Under the pieces are notes generated by a model. That model saw nothing but the letters and a program-made list of their open reading frames with translations, was not told the DNA's origin and did not search any database. A DNA stretch of 64,000 bases from Brevundimonas naejangsanensis (GTDB taxonomy: Bacteria; Pseudomonadota; Alphaproteobacteria; Caulobacterales; Caulobacteraceae), in contig NZ_CP015614.1 of NCBI RefSeq assembly GCF_000635915.2, positions 1,223,501 to 1,287,500 of the forward strand. Direction: 5' to 3'. The translations under genes and the position numbers were made by a program. Below are positions 37,383-46,274 of this stretch, one piece after another (the first letter of the stretch is position 1; each line of letters opens with the position of its first letter).

Positions 37383-38957
37383 TCAGCCTTGCGGCGCCGT
37401 GCGAACGACCTCGCCCTTCAACTGGCGGTCGACTGGCGCGTCTTCGGCGTCAGCAGCGGGCGTCACAGCCGGCGCAGCGACCCGGTCCAGCGTCTCCAGC
37501 AGGCCGTCCCACGGCAGAGCGCCGCGATTGCGGATGGCGTTGTAGTTGTCAGCCGGATCATAGGCGTCGATGGCCGGATCCAGATTGGGGCCGCCCAACC
37601 GCCCCATCGCCGCCAGCAACTGAGCCTGAGCCACATATTCATTGCGGCGCGCGCTGGCCAGGGCGACCTCGGCGCTACGCAGTTCCAGTTCGGCGTTCAG
37701 CACGTCCAGAGTGGTGCGCAGGCCGACCTGCGCTTCCTGGCGCACGCCCTCAGCGGCGACCGACGCGGCGCGGACGGCCTCCTGACCGGCGGCGACGCTG
37801 GACCTCGCCGAGGCGCTTTGAGCATAGGCCGAGCTGACCGCTTGCAGCACGGTGCGGCGCTGGCCCTCGACGTTGATCTGGGCGGCGTTGGCGCGCTCAA
37901 GAGCCTGCGCGACGCGCGACCGGTTCAGCCCGCCCGTGAACAGCGGCACCGAGACCGAAGCCCCGGCGGTGAAGCTGGTGCGGTCCGTCAGGTCAAAGCC
38001 GGACAGGTCGTTGGCCGCACCGCCGTAGGAGGCCGTCAGGCGCGCCGAAGGCAGATATTCCGATCGCGCGGCGGCCACGTTCGCCTCAGCCGCCTGCTGG
38101 GCGTAGAGGGCGGCCAGAACGCCGGGGTTTTCAGCCAGACCCACATCCATCGCCGCATCGAAATCCGACGGCAGACCCGGCAGGATCGGCAAGGCCTGAA
38201 GGTTGGACGGCGCCTGCCCCACCACGGCGGCGTAGGCCGCGCGCGAGACGGATAACTGCGCCTGAGCGCCGGCCAGGTCGGATTCGGATTGCGCCAGACG
38301 GGCTTCTGACTGAGCCACGTCGGTGCGGGTGATCTCGCCCACTTCAAAACGGGCGTTCGATTCGTCCAGCTGGCGGCGCAGGACCTGCAGGTTCTCCTGG
38401 CGGATACGCAGGATCTCCAGATCGCGCACGACATCGGCATAGGCCTGGACGACCGAAGTCATCACCTGCTGCTCGACCTGACGCAGGTTTTCACGGCCCG
38501 CCATGACGTTGGCCTCAGCAGCAGAAATGCCGTGCGACACCCGGCCCGCCGTCCAGATGTTCTGGCTCAGGCTGACGCTGGCGCTGGCGCCGTCGCTTTC
38601 GATCGTGCCGCCGCTGGTGGTGCTGCTGCCTGGCAGCGTGCCCGTGGCGTCCGGCACGCCGTCGCCGTTCGTATCGATCGGGATGGTCTGGCCGGGAATG
38701 GTCGTGGTCACGCGATCCGTGCGGGTGCGGCTGTAGTCGACGCCCGCTGAGGCGTTGATGGTCGGCCGCAGCCCGGCGCGCGCCTGAACAATGGATTCGT
38801 CCAGGGCGCGTTGATTGGCGCGTTGGGCCAGAAGGGACGGATTGGTCCGATAGGCCAGACCGATCGCTTCCTGAAGCGACTCGGCCAGAACCGGCGTCGC
38901 CCCCATCGTCAATGCGACCAGAGCGACCGAAGCGAGCGCGCGCGAGCGTTTCAACAT
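37383..38957 (-). CDS. TolC-family outer-membrane efflux/secretion channel
   Basis: A 524-residue protein starting with a signal peptide ending ATPVLAES. The body has the two TolC repeats, each with alternating polar helices (NPSLLAQRANQRALDE; VGLRTTLDVLNAELELRSAEVALASARRNEY). It would form the outer-membrane duct of a type I secretion or RND/MFS efflux system; no inner-membrane or adaptor gene lies next to it. An unusual insertion at about residues 90-115 contains DTNGDGVPD, a calcium-binding type loop. A C-terminal Pro/Ala/Asp tail of about 40 residues extends beyond the usual fold. Confidence 0.88.
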   Translation of the reverse strand: MLKRSRALASVALVALTMGATPVLAESLQEAIGLAYRTNPSLLAQRANQRALDESIVQARAGLRPTINASAGVDYSRTRTDRVTTTIPGQTIPIDTNGDGVPDATGTLPGSSTTSGGTIESDGASASVSLSQNIWTAGRVSHGISAAEANVMAGRENLRQVEQQVMTSVVQAYADVVRDLEILRIRQENLQVLRRQLDESNARFEVGEITRTDVAQSEARLAQSESDLAGAQAQLSVSRAAYAAVVGQAPSNLQALPILPGLPSDFDAAMDVGLAENPGVLAALYAQQAAEANVAAARSEYLPSARLTASYGGAANDLSGFDLTDRTSFTAGASVSVPLFTGGLNRSRVAQALERANAAQINVEGQRRTVLQAVSSAYAQSASARSSVAAGQEAVRAASVAAEGVRQEAQVGLRTTLDVLNAELELRSAEVALASARRNEYVAQAQLLAAMGRLGGPNLDPAIDAYDPADNYNAIRNRGALPWDGLLETLDRVAAPAVTPAADAEDAPVDRQLKGEVVRTAPQG

Positions 38958-39094
38958 GAACCTGTCCCTGCCTGACGCCCCCCGTTCGGCGCGCCTGTAG
39001 TGCCTTCTAACGGCGTAGTTGGCGGCTAGCCTCGCCCGACGCCAGTTAAGTTTTTTTCACGCAGCGCGATGCCTGTTCCGTCGCGAAGCAGGCG

Positions 39095-39724
39095 TTAAAG
39101 CGCAAACGCCGGCGCCGGCGTCATTTCCGGCAGCAGGTCAGGCGCCGCATCGAACAGTTCGCGGCGCGACACGCCTTCACGGCCGCGCACATAAAGAACC
39201 GCCGCGCCGCTGGCGCCGTCGCGCTCCACCACGGCCAGACGGCCGCCGGGACGCAGGGCCGCGATCCAGGAATCGGGCCGCTCGATCACCGCGCCTTCGC
39301 TGACGATCAGGTCATAACCTTCACCCTGCGGCTGGCTCAGCGGCGCGACCGCCGTCTCGACGCCGGCCTCGGCAAGGGCCGCGCCGACCACGTCGAACAC
39401 GGCCGCATCTGATTCCTGAGCCGTCACCTGCAGGCCCATCTGCGCCAGCACGGCGGCGGCATAGGGGGCGGCGATGGCCAGCGCCTTCTCGCCCGAACGG
39501 GCGTCTAGCCCCTGCAGCAGCTTGGCCACATCGCGCGGCAGCATCAGGCGGCGACCATTCGCGATCTCCGGCTCGACGTCGGCATAGGCCGAGAAGGCGC
39601 GGTCAGGGGCGCAGAATCGCTCGCGCTGCACAGCGCCGATGGCGGCGTGCAGTTGGCGGTCGGTGACGTCGTTCACGCGGACTTGCGAGTCCAGCATCAC
39701 CTTGCGGGCGGCGGCGAAATCCAT
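39095..39724 (-). CDS. Protein-L-isoaspartate O-methyltransferase homologue with degenerate motif I
   Basis: A 209-residue protein. The N-terminus (MDFAAARKVMLDSQVRVNDVTDRQLHAAIGAVQRERFC) matches the Pcm family start. The glycine-rich SAM motif I is degenerate: ALAIAAPYAAAVLAQMG replaces the normal GxGxGY stretch. Post-motif regions (YDLIVSEGAVI; LRPGGRLAVVE) are family-like. It may have lost isoaspartyl repair activity or bind a different ligand. The ATG at 39722-39724 is chosen; the longer frame crosses the adjacent tRNA-Cys and is spurious. It lies upstream of the tolC-like gene, 137 bases apart. Confidence 0.78.
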   Translation of the reverse strand: MDFAAARKVMLDSQVRVNDVTDRQLHAAIGAVQRERFCAPDRAFSAYADVEPEIANGRRLMLPRDVAKLLQGLDARSGEKALAIAAPYAAAVLAQMGLQVTAQESDAAVFDVVGAALAEAGVETAVAPLSQPQGEGYDLIVSEGAVIERPDSWIAALRPGGRLAVVERDGASGAAVLYVRGREGVSRRELFDAAPDLLPEMTPAPAFAL

Positions 39725-39855
39725 AATCCGAAGTCCTTCAGGTCGGCTTAGGCGAAGAAATGTGACGCGCTTATAGGTCCGTGCGTTGCAGCGGACAATC
39801 CGATCTGATAGCTGACGGCCCTCGCGATGGCGGGGCCTCTGGAAACGGGGGCCAC

Positions 39856-39929
39856 GGCCTGATGGCGGAGTGGTGACGCAGAGGACTGCAAATCCTTGCA
39901 CCCGGGTTCGATTCCCGGTCAGGCCTCCA
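39856..39929 (+). tRNA. tRNA-Cys (GCA)
   Basis: The 74-base sequence folds as a cloverleaf: acceptor GGCCTGA pairs with TCAGGCC, discriminator T, and CCA is encoded. The anticodon stem GAGGACTGCAAATCC gives anticodon GCA. The T arm is CCGGG-TTCGATT-CCCGG. A strong terminator follows. Confidence 0.95.
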
Positions 39930-39946
39930 TCGCGATGAAACATCGA

Positions 39947-39980
39947 GAAAGCCGTCCCTCGGGGCGGCTTTCTTGTTTTC
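39947..39980 (+). terminator. Intrinsic terminator after tRNA-Cys
   Basis: GAAAGCCGTCCC (39947-39958) pairs with GGGGCGGCTTTC (39961-39972) around a 2-base loop, followed by TTGTTTTC. It lies 18 bases after the tRNA and is also at the end of the convergent trmH-type gene. Confidence 0.85.
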
Positions 39981-40794
39981 AGCCTTCAGCCAACTTCGCC
40001 GTCGTGATGTGATGCAAGGCCACGGCGCTGGTGGCCGCCACGTTCAGCGAATCGAATCCTCCCGCCATGCGGATGCCGACGGGGCGGCAGCGCGCGATGA
40101 TCTCCCCCGGCAAGCCCGGCCCCTCGCTGCCCAACAGAATCGCAGTGCGTGGCGCGGGCGCCAGCTCGGCCAGCGCCTGATCCGCCGACGGCGTCAGAGC
40201 CAGCACTTCGAATCCCCTGCCCTGCAGCAGGTCGATCATGCTCCCTGCCTCCAGCCCCGTCGCCATAGGCGTACGCAGGACCGCGCCGACCGAAACCCGG
40301 ATCGCCTTGCGGTAAAACGGATCGCAACAGGTCGGGTCCAGCAGCACCGCCCCGGCTCCGAAGGCGGCGGCGTTACGAAACAGCCCGCCCATATTGTCGT
40401 GATTGCCGATTCCGCACGCCATCACGACCACGGCCCGCTCCGGCAGTCGATCCAGTAGAGCGCCCGGCTCGGCTGGGTTCGGCTTGCGGCCCAGGGCGAG
40501 GATGCCCCGGTGCAGATCAAACCCCGCCACCGCGTTTAGAACCGCTTGAGCCGCCACATGGACGGGCACGTCGGACGGAAGACGCTCCAGCACCTCTCTC
40601 AGCCCCTCCAGCCGCTTCTCGGCGATCAGCACCGACACAGGCGCGCACACCGACGCCCTGGACGCCAGGACGCGCAGAACCACCTCTCCCTCGGCGACGA
40701 ACAGCCCCTGCCGCCCGGTCAGGTCGCGCTCTTTCACATCGCGAAAGGCGGCGACGCGGGGATCATCAGGATCGAAAACAGTGATCGGAGTCAT
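39979..40794 (-). CDS. SpoU/TrmH-family RNA 2'-O-methyltransferase
   Basis: A 271-residue SPOUT methyltransferase. Motif 1 is IGNHDNMGGLFRNAAAFG (Asn and Arg), motif 2 is ILLGSEGPGLP and motif 3 is FDSLNVAATSAVALHH, the trefoil-knot SAM site. The N-terminal part (about 1-100) is an RNA-binding substrate domain (FVAEGEVVLRVL). The target, tRNA or rRNA, cannot be set from sequence. It lies between two tRNA genes on the opposite strand and ends at the tRNA-Cys terminator. Confidence 0.9.
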   Translation of the reverse strand: MTPITVFDPDDPRVAAFRDVKERDLTGRQGLFVAEGEVVLRVLASRASVCAPVSVLIAEKRLEGLREVLERLPSDVPVHVAAQAVLNAVAGFDLHRGILALGRKPNPAEPGALLDRLPERAVVVMACGIGNHDNMGGLFRNAAAFGAGAVLLDPTCCDPFYRKAIRVSVGAVLRTPMATGLEAGSMIDLLQGRGFEVLALTPSADQALAELAPAPRTAILLGSEGPGLPGEIIARCRPVGIRMAGGFDSLNVAATSAVALHHITTAKLAEG

Positions 40795-40853
40795 GCTGAC
40801 CCTTGTAGCGCAGGGCTTTGCGAAAAAATTTGGCGATTTCTGCGTTTTACCCG

Positions 40854-40883
40854 TTGCATGAATCGAAAAGGCGCTGCTATACG
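40854..40883 (+). promoter_or_regulatory. Predicted promoter of tRNA-Asn
   Basis: TTGCAT (40854-40859) and TATACG (40878-40883) are separated by 18 bases, ending 22 bases before the tRNA 5' end. Good match to the alphaproteobacterial housekeeping promoter. Confidence 0.6.
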
Positions 40884-40905
40884 CCGGCCTCCCCCGAGGG
40901 GATGT

Positions 40906-40980
40906 TCCGCGGTAGCTCAGTGGTAGAGCAGCCGACTGTTAATCGGCTGGTCGTAGGTTCGAATCCTACCCGCGGAGCCA
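40906..40980 (+). tRNA. tRNA-Asn (GTT)
   Basis: A 75-base cloverleaf: TCCGCGG pairs with CCGCGGA, discriminator G, CCA encoded. The anticodon stem-loop GCCGACTGTTAATCGGC gives anticodon GTT. The D arm has GCTCAGTGGTAGAGC; the T arm GTAGGTTCGAATCCTAC. Confidence 0.96.
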
Positions 40981-41165
40981 CTCGGGGGATTGAAATCCCA
41001 AAACAATCTCACGACGAGACCGCAGCGCTCAAATGACGCCGCCGCCCCGTCTCCATGGATCCCCCTCCCTCCTCACCCCGCAACGCCGGTTGCGGTGACG
41101 AATCGCTGTTGGAGCCCGTGCTATAGGCGCTGCTTAGGACGACTCCGCTCCTCCCGAGGGACCTC

Positions 41166-42410
41166 ATGGCGCGACAACCCAGGATCTCGGCCAGACTGTC
41201 CGCAGCCAACCTCGTCCATCTCGGGGCGCCTCGCCTGGCGGACCTGCTGATCGAGGCCGGCGCCGGGAACGCCAATCTCAAGCGCCGCCTTCGTCTTGAA
41301 CTGGCGGCCGAGGCCGGTCCCGACCTCCTCGCCCTTGAGATCGACAAGCGCATCGCCGCCGTCTCCGTCGCCCGCACACGTGTATCCTGGCGCAAGCGCG
41401 GCGAACTGATCGATGATCTGAACACGCACCGCGACATGATCGTGGAGCGCCTGGCGCCCGAGGCACCCGGCGAGGCGCTCGCCGTCCTCATCCGCTGGTT
41501 CGACCTCTATCCTGGTCTGGCCGCCCGCGTGAAGGACACCAAGGGGGAACTCTCCGCCGCCTTCGAGGCCGCCGCGCCGGATCTCTTCGCTCTTGCCGAG
41601 ACCGTAGACGATCATGCATTGCGCGACCTGATCGACGCTCTGGGCCGACGTCCGCAGGATTACGCGCGCTGGGTCTTAGCCGCCGGCGAGGCCCTCGGCC
41701 CGCTTACGGCGCGTCGGCTGCTGGCCAGTCTGGACGCTTCGGCCACGAAAACCCCGTCGGGCCGCAACCTGCTTCGCCGCCTGGCGGACAAGGCGGAGGA
41801 CCTCGACCTCTGGCTCTCGCTCGTCACGCCGGAGCAGGCCGGGTCGCCCGACATCGCCGCCGACATCGCCCGCCGCCTCCTTGCCGCGGGACGGATTGCG
41901 GAAGCCCGCGCCGCCCTCGAAGGCGTCCTGAACCCTTCACTGCTGAATCGTCGCTGGACCTTCGGCCACAACCCGACAGACGGCGCCCCGCGCCTGACCC
42001 CGGCCTGGGAAGCCGCATCCATCGACGTGCTCGACGCCGAAGGACACCGCCAGGAGGCCCAGGATCTGCGCTGGAGCCTGTTTGAGCGCGACCTGTCGGC
42101 GCCCGTTCTTCGCGATTACCTTTCGCGACTGCCCGACTTCGATGATGTCGAAGCGCTGGACCTGGCGTTCGCCCACGCCGCGGCTCATCCGGACTTCGAG
42201 GCGGCCATGCGGCTGCTGATGGATTGGCCCGCCCACAGGGAGGCCGCGGCGCTCGTTCTGGCGCGTCCCCGTGAAGCCCGGCTGCCCCGACCACAGTCAG
42301 GCGACTGGAAGGCGCGCCTGGCCCAGCGTTATCCCGAGGCCGCCGAAGTCCTCACAAACCAGTCGCCTTCCCCGTCCCTGAAGAAGCTCCGGCGGCCCTC
42401 GGGCCATTGA
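41166..42410 (+). CDS. DUF6880 family protein
   Basis: A 414-residue soluble, helix-rich protein. The N-terminal pattern (LSAANLVHLGAPRLADLLIE; NANLKRRLRLELAAEAGPDLLALEIDKRIAAV) and the following helical repeats (DDLNTHRDMIVERLAP; EALAVLIRWFDLY) are what I recognise as the DUF6880 family, common in alphaproteobacteria and of unknown function. The middle and C-terminal parts resemble TPR/HEAT-like repeats (ARALLEGV..., LADKAEDLDLW), so a scaffold or binding role is plausible but not shown. It is monocistronic. A hairpin CCGCAAC-GCCG-GTTGCGG (41078-41095) lies just upstream. Confidence 0.7.
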   Translation: MARQPRISARLSAANLVHLGAPRLADLLIEAGAGNANLKRRLRLELAAEAGPDLLALEIDKRIAAVSVARTRVSWRKRGELIDDLNTHRDMIVERLAPEAPGEALAVLIRWFDLYPGLAARVKDTKGELSAAFEAAAPDLFALAETVDDHALRDLIDALGRRPQDYARWVLAAGEALGPLTARRLLASLDASATKTPSGRNLLRRLADKAEDLDLWLSLVTPEQAGSPDIAADIARRLLAAGRIAEARAALEGVLNPSLLNRRWTFGHNPTDGAPRLTPAWEAASIDVLDAEGHRQEAQDLRWSLFERDLSAPVLRDYLSRLPDFDDVEALDLAFAHAAAHPDFEAAMRLLMDWPAHREAAALVLARPREARLPRPQSGDWKARLAQRYPEAAEVLTNQSPSPSLKKLRRPSGH

Positions 42411-42495
42411 GAATAGCCGGCAGAAAGGGTCGTTGCCGGTCTCGGCAAGAAGCCGCCTCGCTCGGCCAATCCTCACGCAGCGATTTGAGACACAC

Positions 42496-43668
42496 TCAGA
42501 GGACCTCGAACAGCCCCGCCGCGCCCATGCCGCCGCCGACGCACATGGTGACGACGGCATAGCGCTCACCCCGGCGCGTGGCTTCGATCAGGGCGTGGCC
42601 GACCATGCGGGCGCCGCTCATGCCGTAGGGGTGGCCGATCGAAATGGCGCCGCCGTTGACGTTCAACCTGTCATCCGGAATGCCCAGACGGTCGCGGCAA
42701 TACAGCACCTGGACCGCAAAAGCTTCGTTCAGTTCCCATAGGCCGATGTCGGAGACCTTGAGGCCGAAGCGCTCCAGGAGACGCGGCACGGCGAAGACGG
42801 GGCCTATGCCCATTTCGTCCGGTTCGGTGCCCGCCACGGCCATGCCGACGTAGCGACCGAGGGGCTGCAGACCGCGGCGCGCCGCCTCCCCTGCCTCCAT
42901 CAGAACACAGGCCGAGGCCCCGTCTGACAGCTGGCTGGCGTTGCCCGCCGTGATGATGCCGCCCTCGATCACTGTGCGCAGGCCCTGCAAGCCCTCCAGC
43001 GTGGTGTCGGCGCGATTGCCCTCGTCCTTCTCCAGCGTGACGTCGCGATAGGAGACCTCGCCCGTGGCCTTGTACACGACCTTCATGCGGCTGGTCAGGG
43101 GCACGATCTCGTCGTCGAACTTGCCCGCGGCCTGGGCCGCCGCCGTGCGCTGCTGGGATTGCAGGCCATAAGCGTCGCACGCCTCGCGCCCGATGCCATA
43201 GCGCTGTGCCACCACCTCGGCGGTTTGCAGCATGGGCATATAGGCGTCCGGCGCCTGGGCCAAAACTGAAGGGTCCGTGCTGACCCGCAGGGCCGCGTCC
43301 TGGACCATGGAGATGCTTTCCACGCCGCCCGCCACGACGATGGGCATCTGGTCGGTGATGATCTGCTTGGCCGCCGTGGCTATGGCCATGAGGCCGGAGG
43401 CGCACTGCCGATCGATGGTCATACCCGCCACGCTGACGGGGAAGCCGGCCGCCAGCGCCGCCGTGCGGCCGATGGTGTGCTGCACGCCCTGCGGCAGCGC
43501 CGAGCCGATGATGCAGTCGTCGATCTCAGCCGGATCAATACCGGCGCGGGTGACGGCGGCCTTCAGCGCATGGGCCATCAGGGTCGGCGACGGGGTGTCG
43601 TTGAAGGCCCCACGATAGGCCCGGCCGATCGGGGTGCGGGCGGTCGAGACGATTACGGCTTCACGCAT
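42496..43668 (-). CDS. Thiolase (acetyl-CoA C-acyltransferase)
   Basis: A 390-residue thiolase. The catalytic cysteine is in [12 protein letters not shown] (about residue 89), the GHP histidine motif in [14 protein letters not shown] (about 347), and the C-terminal cysteine in [17 protein letters not shown] (about 377). It would cleave 3-ketoacyl-CoA to acetyl-CoA and a shortened acyl-CoA or act in the reverse direction. It is the last gene of the six-gene operon headed by the TonB receptor, 9 bases after the carboxylesterase. The degradative role is inferred from the SDR and CoA ligase in the same regulon. Confidence 0.9.
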   Translation of the reverse strand: MREAVIVSTARTPIGRAYRGAFNDTPSPTLMAHALKAAVTRAGIDPAEIDDCIIGSALPQGVQHTIGRTAALAAGFPVSVAGMTIDRQCASGLMAIATAAKQIITDQMPIVVAGGVESISMVQDAALRVSTDPSVLAQAPDAYMPMLQTAEVVAQRYGIGREACDAYGLQSQQRTAAAQAAGKFDDEIVPLTSRMKVVYKATGEVSYRDVTLEKDEGNRADTTLEGLQGLRTVIEGGIITAGNASQLSDGASACVLMEAGEAARRGLQPLGRYVGMAVAGTEPDEMGIGPVFAVPRLLERFGLKVSDIGLWELNEAFAVQVLYCRDRLGIPDDRLNVNGGAISIGHPYGMSGARMVGHALIEATRRGERYAVVTMCVGGGMGAAGLFEVL

Positions 43669-43677
43669 GGCGGGTCC

Positions 43678-45330
43678 TCACTTGGCAGGGGTGTTGAAGG
43701 CGGGCGAACAGGTTTCAGTCTGCGGCACGGATGGAGCAATCAATCCGATATTCCAGAACCACGCCAGGTCTCCGGCGGCTCGGAGGCGACAGACCACCTC
43801 TTCATGCAACTCGTAGCCATTCTGAGTTTTGACGCGCGCCGCAGGGCGGTCGTCGACGTGCAGATAGGCCTGGGCGTCGCCATAGGCGGGCCAGTCGCTC
43901 TCTCCCTCGGCCATGGGGCGGCCCGTCTTGACGAAGCTGGCCCAGTAGCGGGTCATAGTCTGGGACAGTCCGTCTTCGTCCGGGGTCGCAGGCGGGCGCG
44001 GCCAGTAGGCGGGCAGGCGATCGGCTGTCCCGAACACGTAAGGGATTTCCGAAGCGTGGAAGGCCCGCAGATTATGGGCCTCCTGGGCCGGGTAGCCGTG
44101 ATCCCAATAGTAGAGATAGCTATTTAGCCCGACTTTCTGCTGTCCCTCGACCAGCCGTTCGGCGCTCCAGCCATACAGACCGTCGCGCGTGGCCGCCAAC
44201 ATGGAGGCGTCGAGGTCGTCCCCCGAATAGAGCTCAAGGAAGGGACCGGCCAGATCGCCATATTTGGCGCGGATCTCACGGATCCAGGCCTCCTGGCTCT
44301 CAGGCTTTGGCGGCAGGAGAATCCGCAGGGAGCGGATTTCACCCTCATTGAAGCCCGCCAGAACCGGCGTCTTGGCCTGTTCGCCCGCGTCGATGGCGTC
44401 GATCACCTGCTTAGGCAGGATGTGGCCGTCCACGGTCCCCATGGGGAAATAGCCGGTCGCCGGCAGCTTGGCCAAAATCTCGTCGGCAGAGAGGGCGCGA
44501 AGCTCGTCAGCCGTCTGGGCCCCAAGCGCCGTGGCCACGGTCGTCCCCGCCAGCTCAGAGTCCGGCCAGCCGACATAGGGCGTGTCTCGCAACACAGGCG
44601 AGGTGATCATATAGGGGCTCTGAGCGATGGCGCCGTGGAACAGCCCCTCAGCCCTGGGCGAGGTCATCAGGTACATGACGCTGAGCGCGCCCGCGCTCTC
44701 GCCCGCGATGGTGACGCGACCGGCGTCCCCGCCAAAGGCGGCGATGTTGTCCCTCACCCACTCCAGGGCCGCGATCTGGTCCAACAGGCCATAGTTGCCC
44801 GAGATGTTCTCAGGCGTCTCGGCGCTCAGAGCCGGATGGGCCAGCCAGCCGAACAGGCCGAGGCGATAGTTGATGGTAACGACGACCAGCCCCTCGCGAG
44901 CCAAGGCGGCGCCGTCGTAAAAGGGCTCGTGCCCCGCCCCCATGCTCAGCGACCCGCCATGGATCCAGACCATGACCGGCAGGTCCTTGGCGCCCTCGGG
45001 CGCCCACACATTGAGGTAAAGGCAGTCCTCGCTGATGGCTTCATAGTCCGCGACCGGCGTCTTGGCCTGCATGCACGCCGCGTCGAAGCGCGTGGCGTCC
45101 TGCACCCCGTTCCACGCCTCCACCGGCTGAGGCGCGCGCCATCGCAAGTCGCCGACGGGCGGTTTTGCGAAGGGAACGCCCTTGAACACGGCAAGGCGAC
45201 CCTCGACCTGACCCCTGACCTGACCGGCCGTGGTCATCGCCACCGGCGAACCGGCCAGGGCCGTCGCCGGCAGCAGGGCCAGCGACAACACCCCCGCGAC
45301 AAGGAAAAATCGAAGACTGCTCATCTGCAT
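43678..45330 (-). CDS. Type-B carboxylesterase, exported
   Basis: A 550-residue alpha/beta hydrolase with a signal peptide (LRFFLVAGVLSLALLPATALAG). Signatures are EDCLYLNVWAPEG, VWIHGGSLSMG (oxyanion hole) and the nucleophile elbow TIAGESAGALSVMYL (Ser about 214); the acid and base lie further on, in the C-terminal half. Type-B esterases cleave carboxylic esters; here it should act in the periplasm or outside the membrane on the incoming compound. It starts 2 bases after the SDR stop in the operon. Confidence 0.9.
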   Translation of the reverse strand: MQMSSLRFFLVAGVLSLALLPATALAGSPVAMTTAGQVRGQVEGRLAVFKGVPFAKPPVGDLRWRAPQPVEAWNGVQDATRFDAACMQAKTPVADYEAISEDCLYLNVWAPEGAKDLPVMVWIHGGSLSMGAGHEPFYDGAALAREGLVVVTINYRLGLFGWLAHPALSAETPENISGNYGLLDQIAALEWVRDNIAAFGGDAGRVTIAGESAGALSVMYLMTSPRAEGLFHGAIAQSPYMITSPVLRDTPYVGWPDSELAGTTVATALGAQTADELRALSADEILAKLPATGYFPMGTVDGHILPKQVIDAIDAGEQAKTPVLAGFNEGEIRSLRILLPPKPESQEAWIREIRAKYGDLAGPFLELYSGDDLDASMLAATRDGLYGWSAERLVEGQQKVGLNSYLYYWDHGYPAQEAHNLRAFHASEIPYVFGTADRLPAYWPRPPATPDEDGLSQTMTRYWASFVKTGRPMAEGESDWPAYGDAQAYLHVDDRPAARVKTQNGYELHEEVVCRLRAAGDLAWFWNIGLIAPSVPQTETCSPAFNTPAK

Positions 45331-45332
45331 CC

Positions 45333-46214
45333 TCAGATACCGGGGCCGAAACCGGCCTTGCCCAGTTCCAGCTTCGACTGGTCAAAGGCTTGATGGGGGA
45401 CGATATCGTTGGCCGGGTCGATCAGCTCGTCGAACCGTTCGACCAGGATCTCAGCGATATCGTCGGCATCGGCAGGCACGTGGATGCCGCGCGTCATAGA
45501 GATGCGGGCGGCCTCGAAGCTCTTGGCTCCGGCGCAGATGATGGTGCGGTTGGGGGCATCGGCGTGCACAAGCGCCAGCACGGCCGGCGAAACGAACTCT
45601 GGCCGGATCAGGTCCACCGTCTCCTGAGGCATCAGGCCTTCCATCATCTGCGTGGCGGCGGTCGGCGCCAGCGCATTGACGCGGATGTTGTAGCGCTCGC
45701 CTTCCAGGCCCAGCGTCTGCATGAAGCCGACCACGGCCATCTTGGCGGCGCTGTAGTTGGCCTGGCCAAAATTGCCGAAGATGCCCGACGACGAGCTGGT
45801 CATGACGATCCGGCCATAGTTCTGGGCCCGCATGATCTCCCAGACCGCCTTGGTCGGAATAACCGAACCCATGACATGCACATCCAGGATCAGGCGGAAC
45901 GAGTCGAGGTCCATCTTGCCGAAGCTCTTGTCGCGCAGGATGCCGGCGTTGTTCACCAGAATATCGATCCGGCCCCACTGTTCATGGGCCGTCTTGACCA
46001 TGGCGTTGATGAAGGCCTCGTCCGTGACGGAGCCGATGGCGGCCATGGCCTCGCCGCCGGCGGCCTTGATCTCGGCCACGACCGCGTCTGCGCCGGCGCC
46101 CATGTCGTTGACGACCACCTTGGCCCCGCGCTTGGCCAACAGCAGGGCGTGGGAGCGACCCAGGCCGCCGCCGGCGCCGGTCACAATGGCTACCTGGCCG
46201 TCAAGTCTGATCAT
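45333..46214 (-). CDS. Short-chain dehydrogenase/reductase, MFE-2 (3-hydroxyacyl-CoA dehydrogenase)-like
   Basis: A 293-residue NAD(P)-dependent SDR. The cofactor motif is TGAGGGLGRSHALLLAKRGAKVVVND, with NNAG at about 94 and the catalytic YSAAK (Tyr about 160). The opening stretch with GAKVVVNDMG and the C-terminal tail matching fungal/peroxisomal multifunctional enzyme 2 point to 3-hydroxyacyl-CoA oxidation rather than sugar or steroid alcohol work, although 17-beta-hydroxysteroid substrates are possible in this subgroup. It lies 60 bases after the transporter gene, and is followed after 2 bases by the esterase. Confidence 0.85.
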   Translation of the reverse strand: MIRLDGQVAIVTGAGGGLGRSHALLLAKRGAKVVVNDMGAGADAVVAEIKAAGGEAMAAIGSVTDEAFINAMVKTAHEQWGRIDILVNNAGILRDKSFGKMDLDSFRLILDVHVMGSVIPTKAVWEIMRAQNYGRIVMTSSSSGIFGNFGQANYSAAKMAVVGFMQTLGLEGERYNIRVNALAPTAATQMMEGLMPQETVDLIRPEFVSPAVLALVHADAPNRTIICAGAKSFEAARISMTRGIHVPADADDIAEILVERFDELIDPANDIVPHQAFDQSKLELGKAGFGPGI

Positions 46215-46274
46215 GAGCGTTCTCCATTGTCGTAAAGCGGCCAGCCAGGCCCCCCGTCCCGGCTGGCCGCGCCG

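Noticed and set aside
41074..41097. Strong hairpin upstream of the DUF6880 gene as a terminator for tRNA-Asn
   Set aside because: The stem is perfect but no T-tract follows on the plus strand, so I do not call it a terminator.
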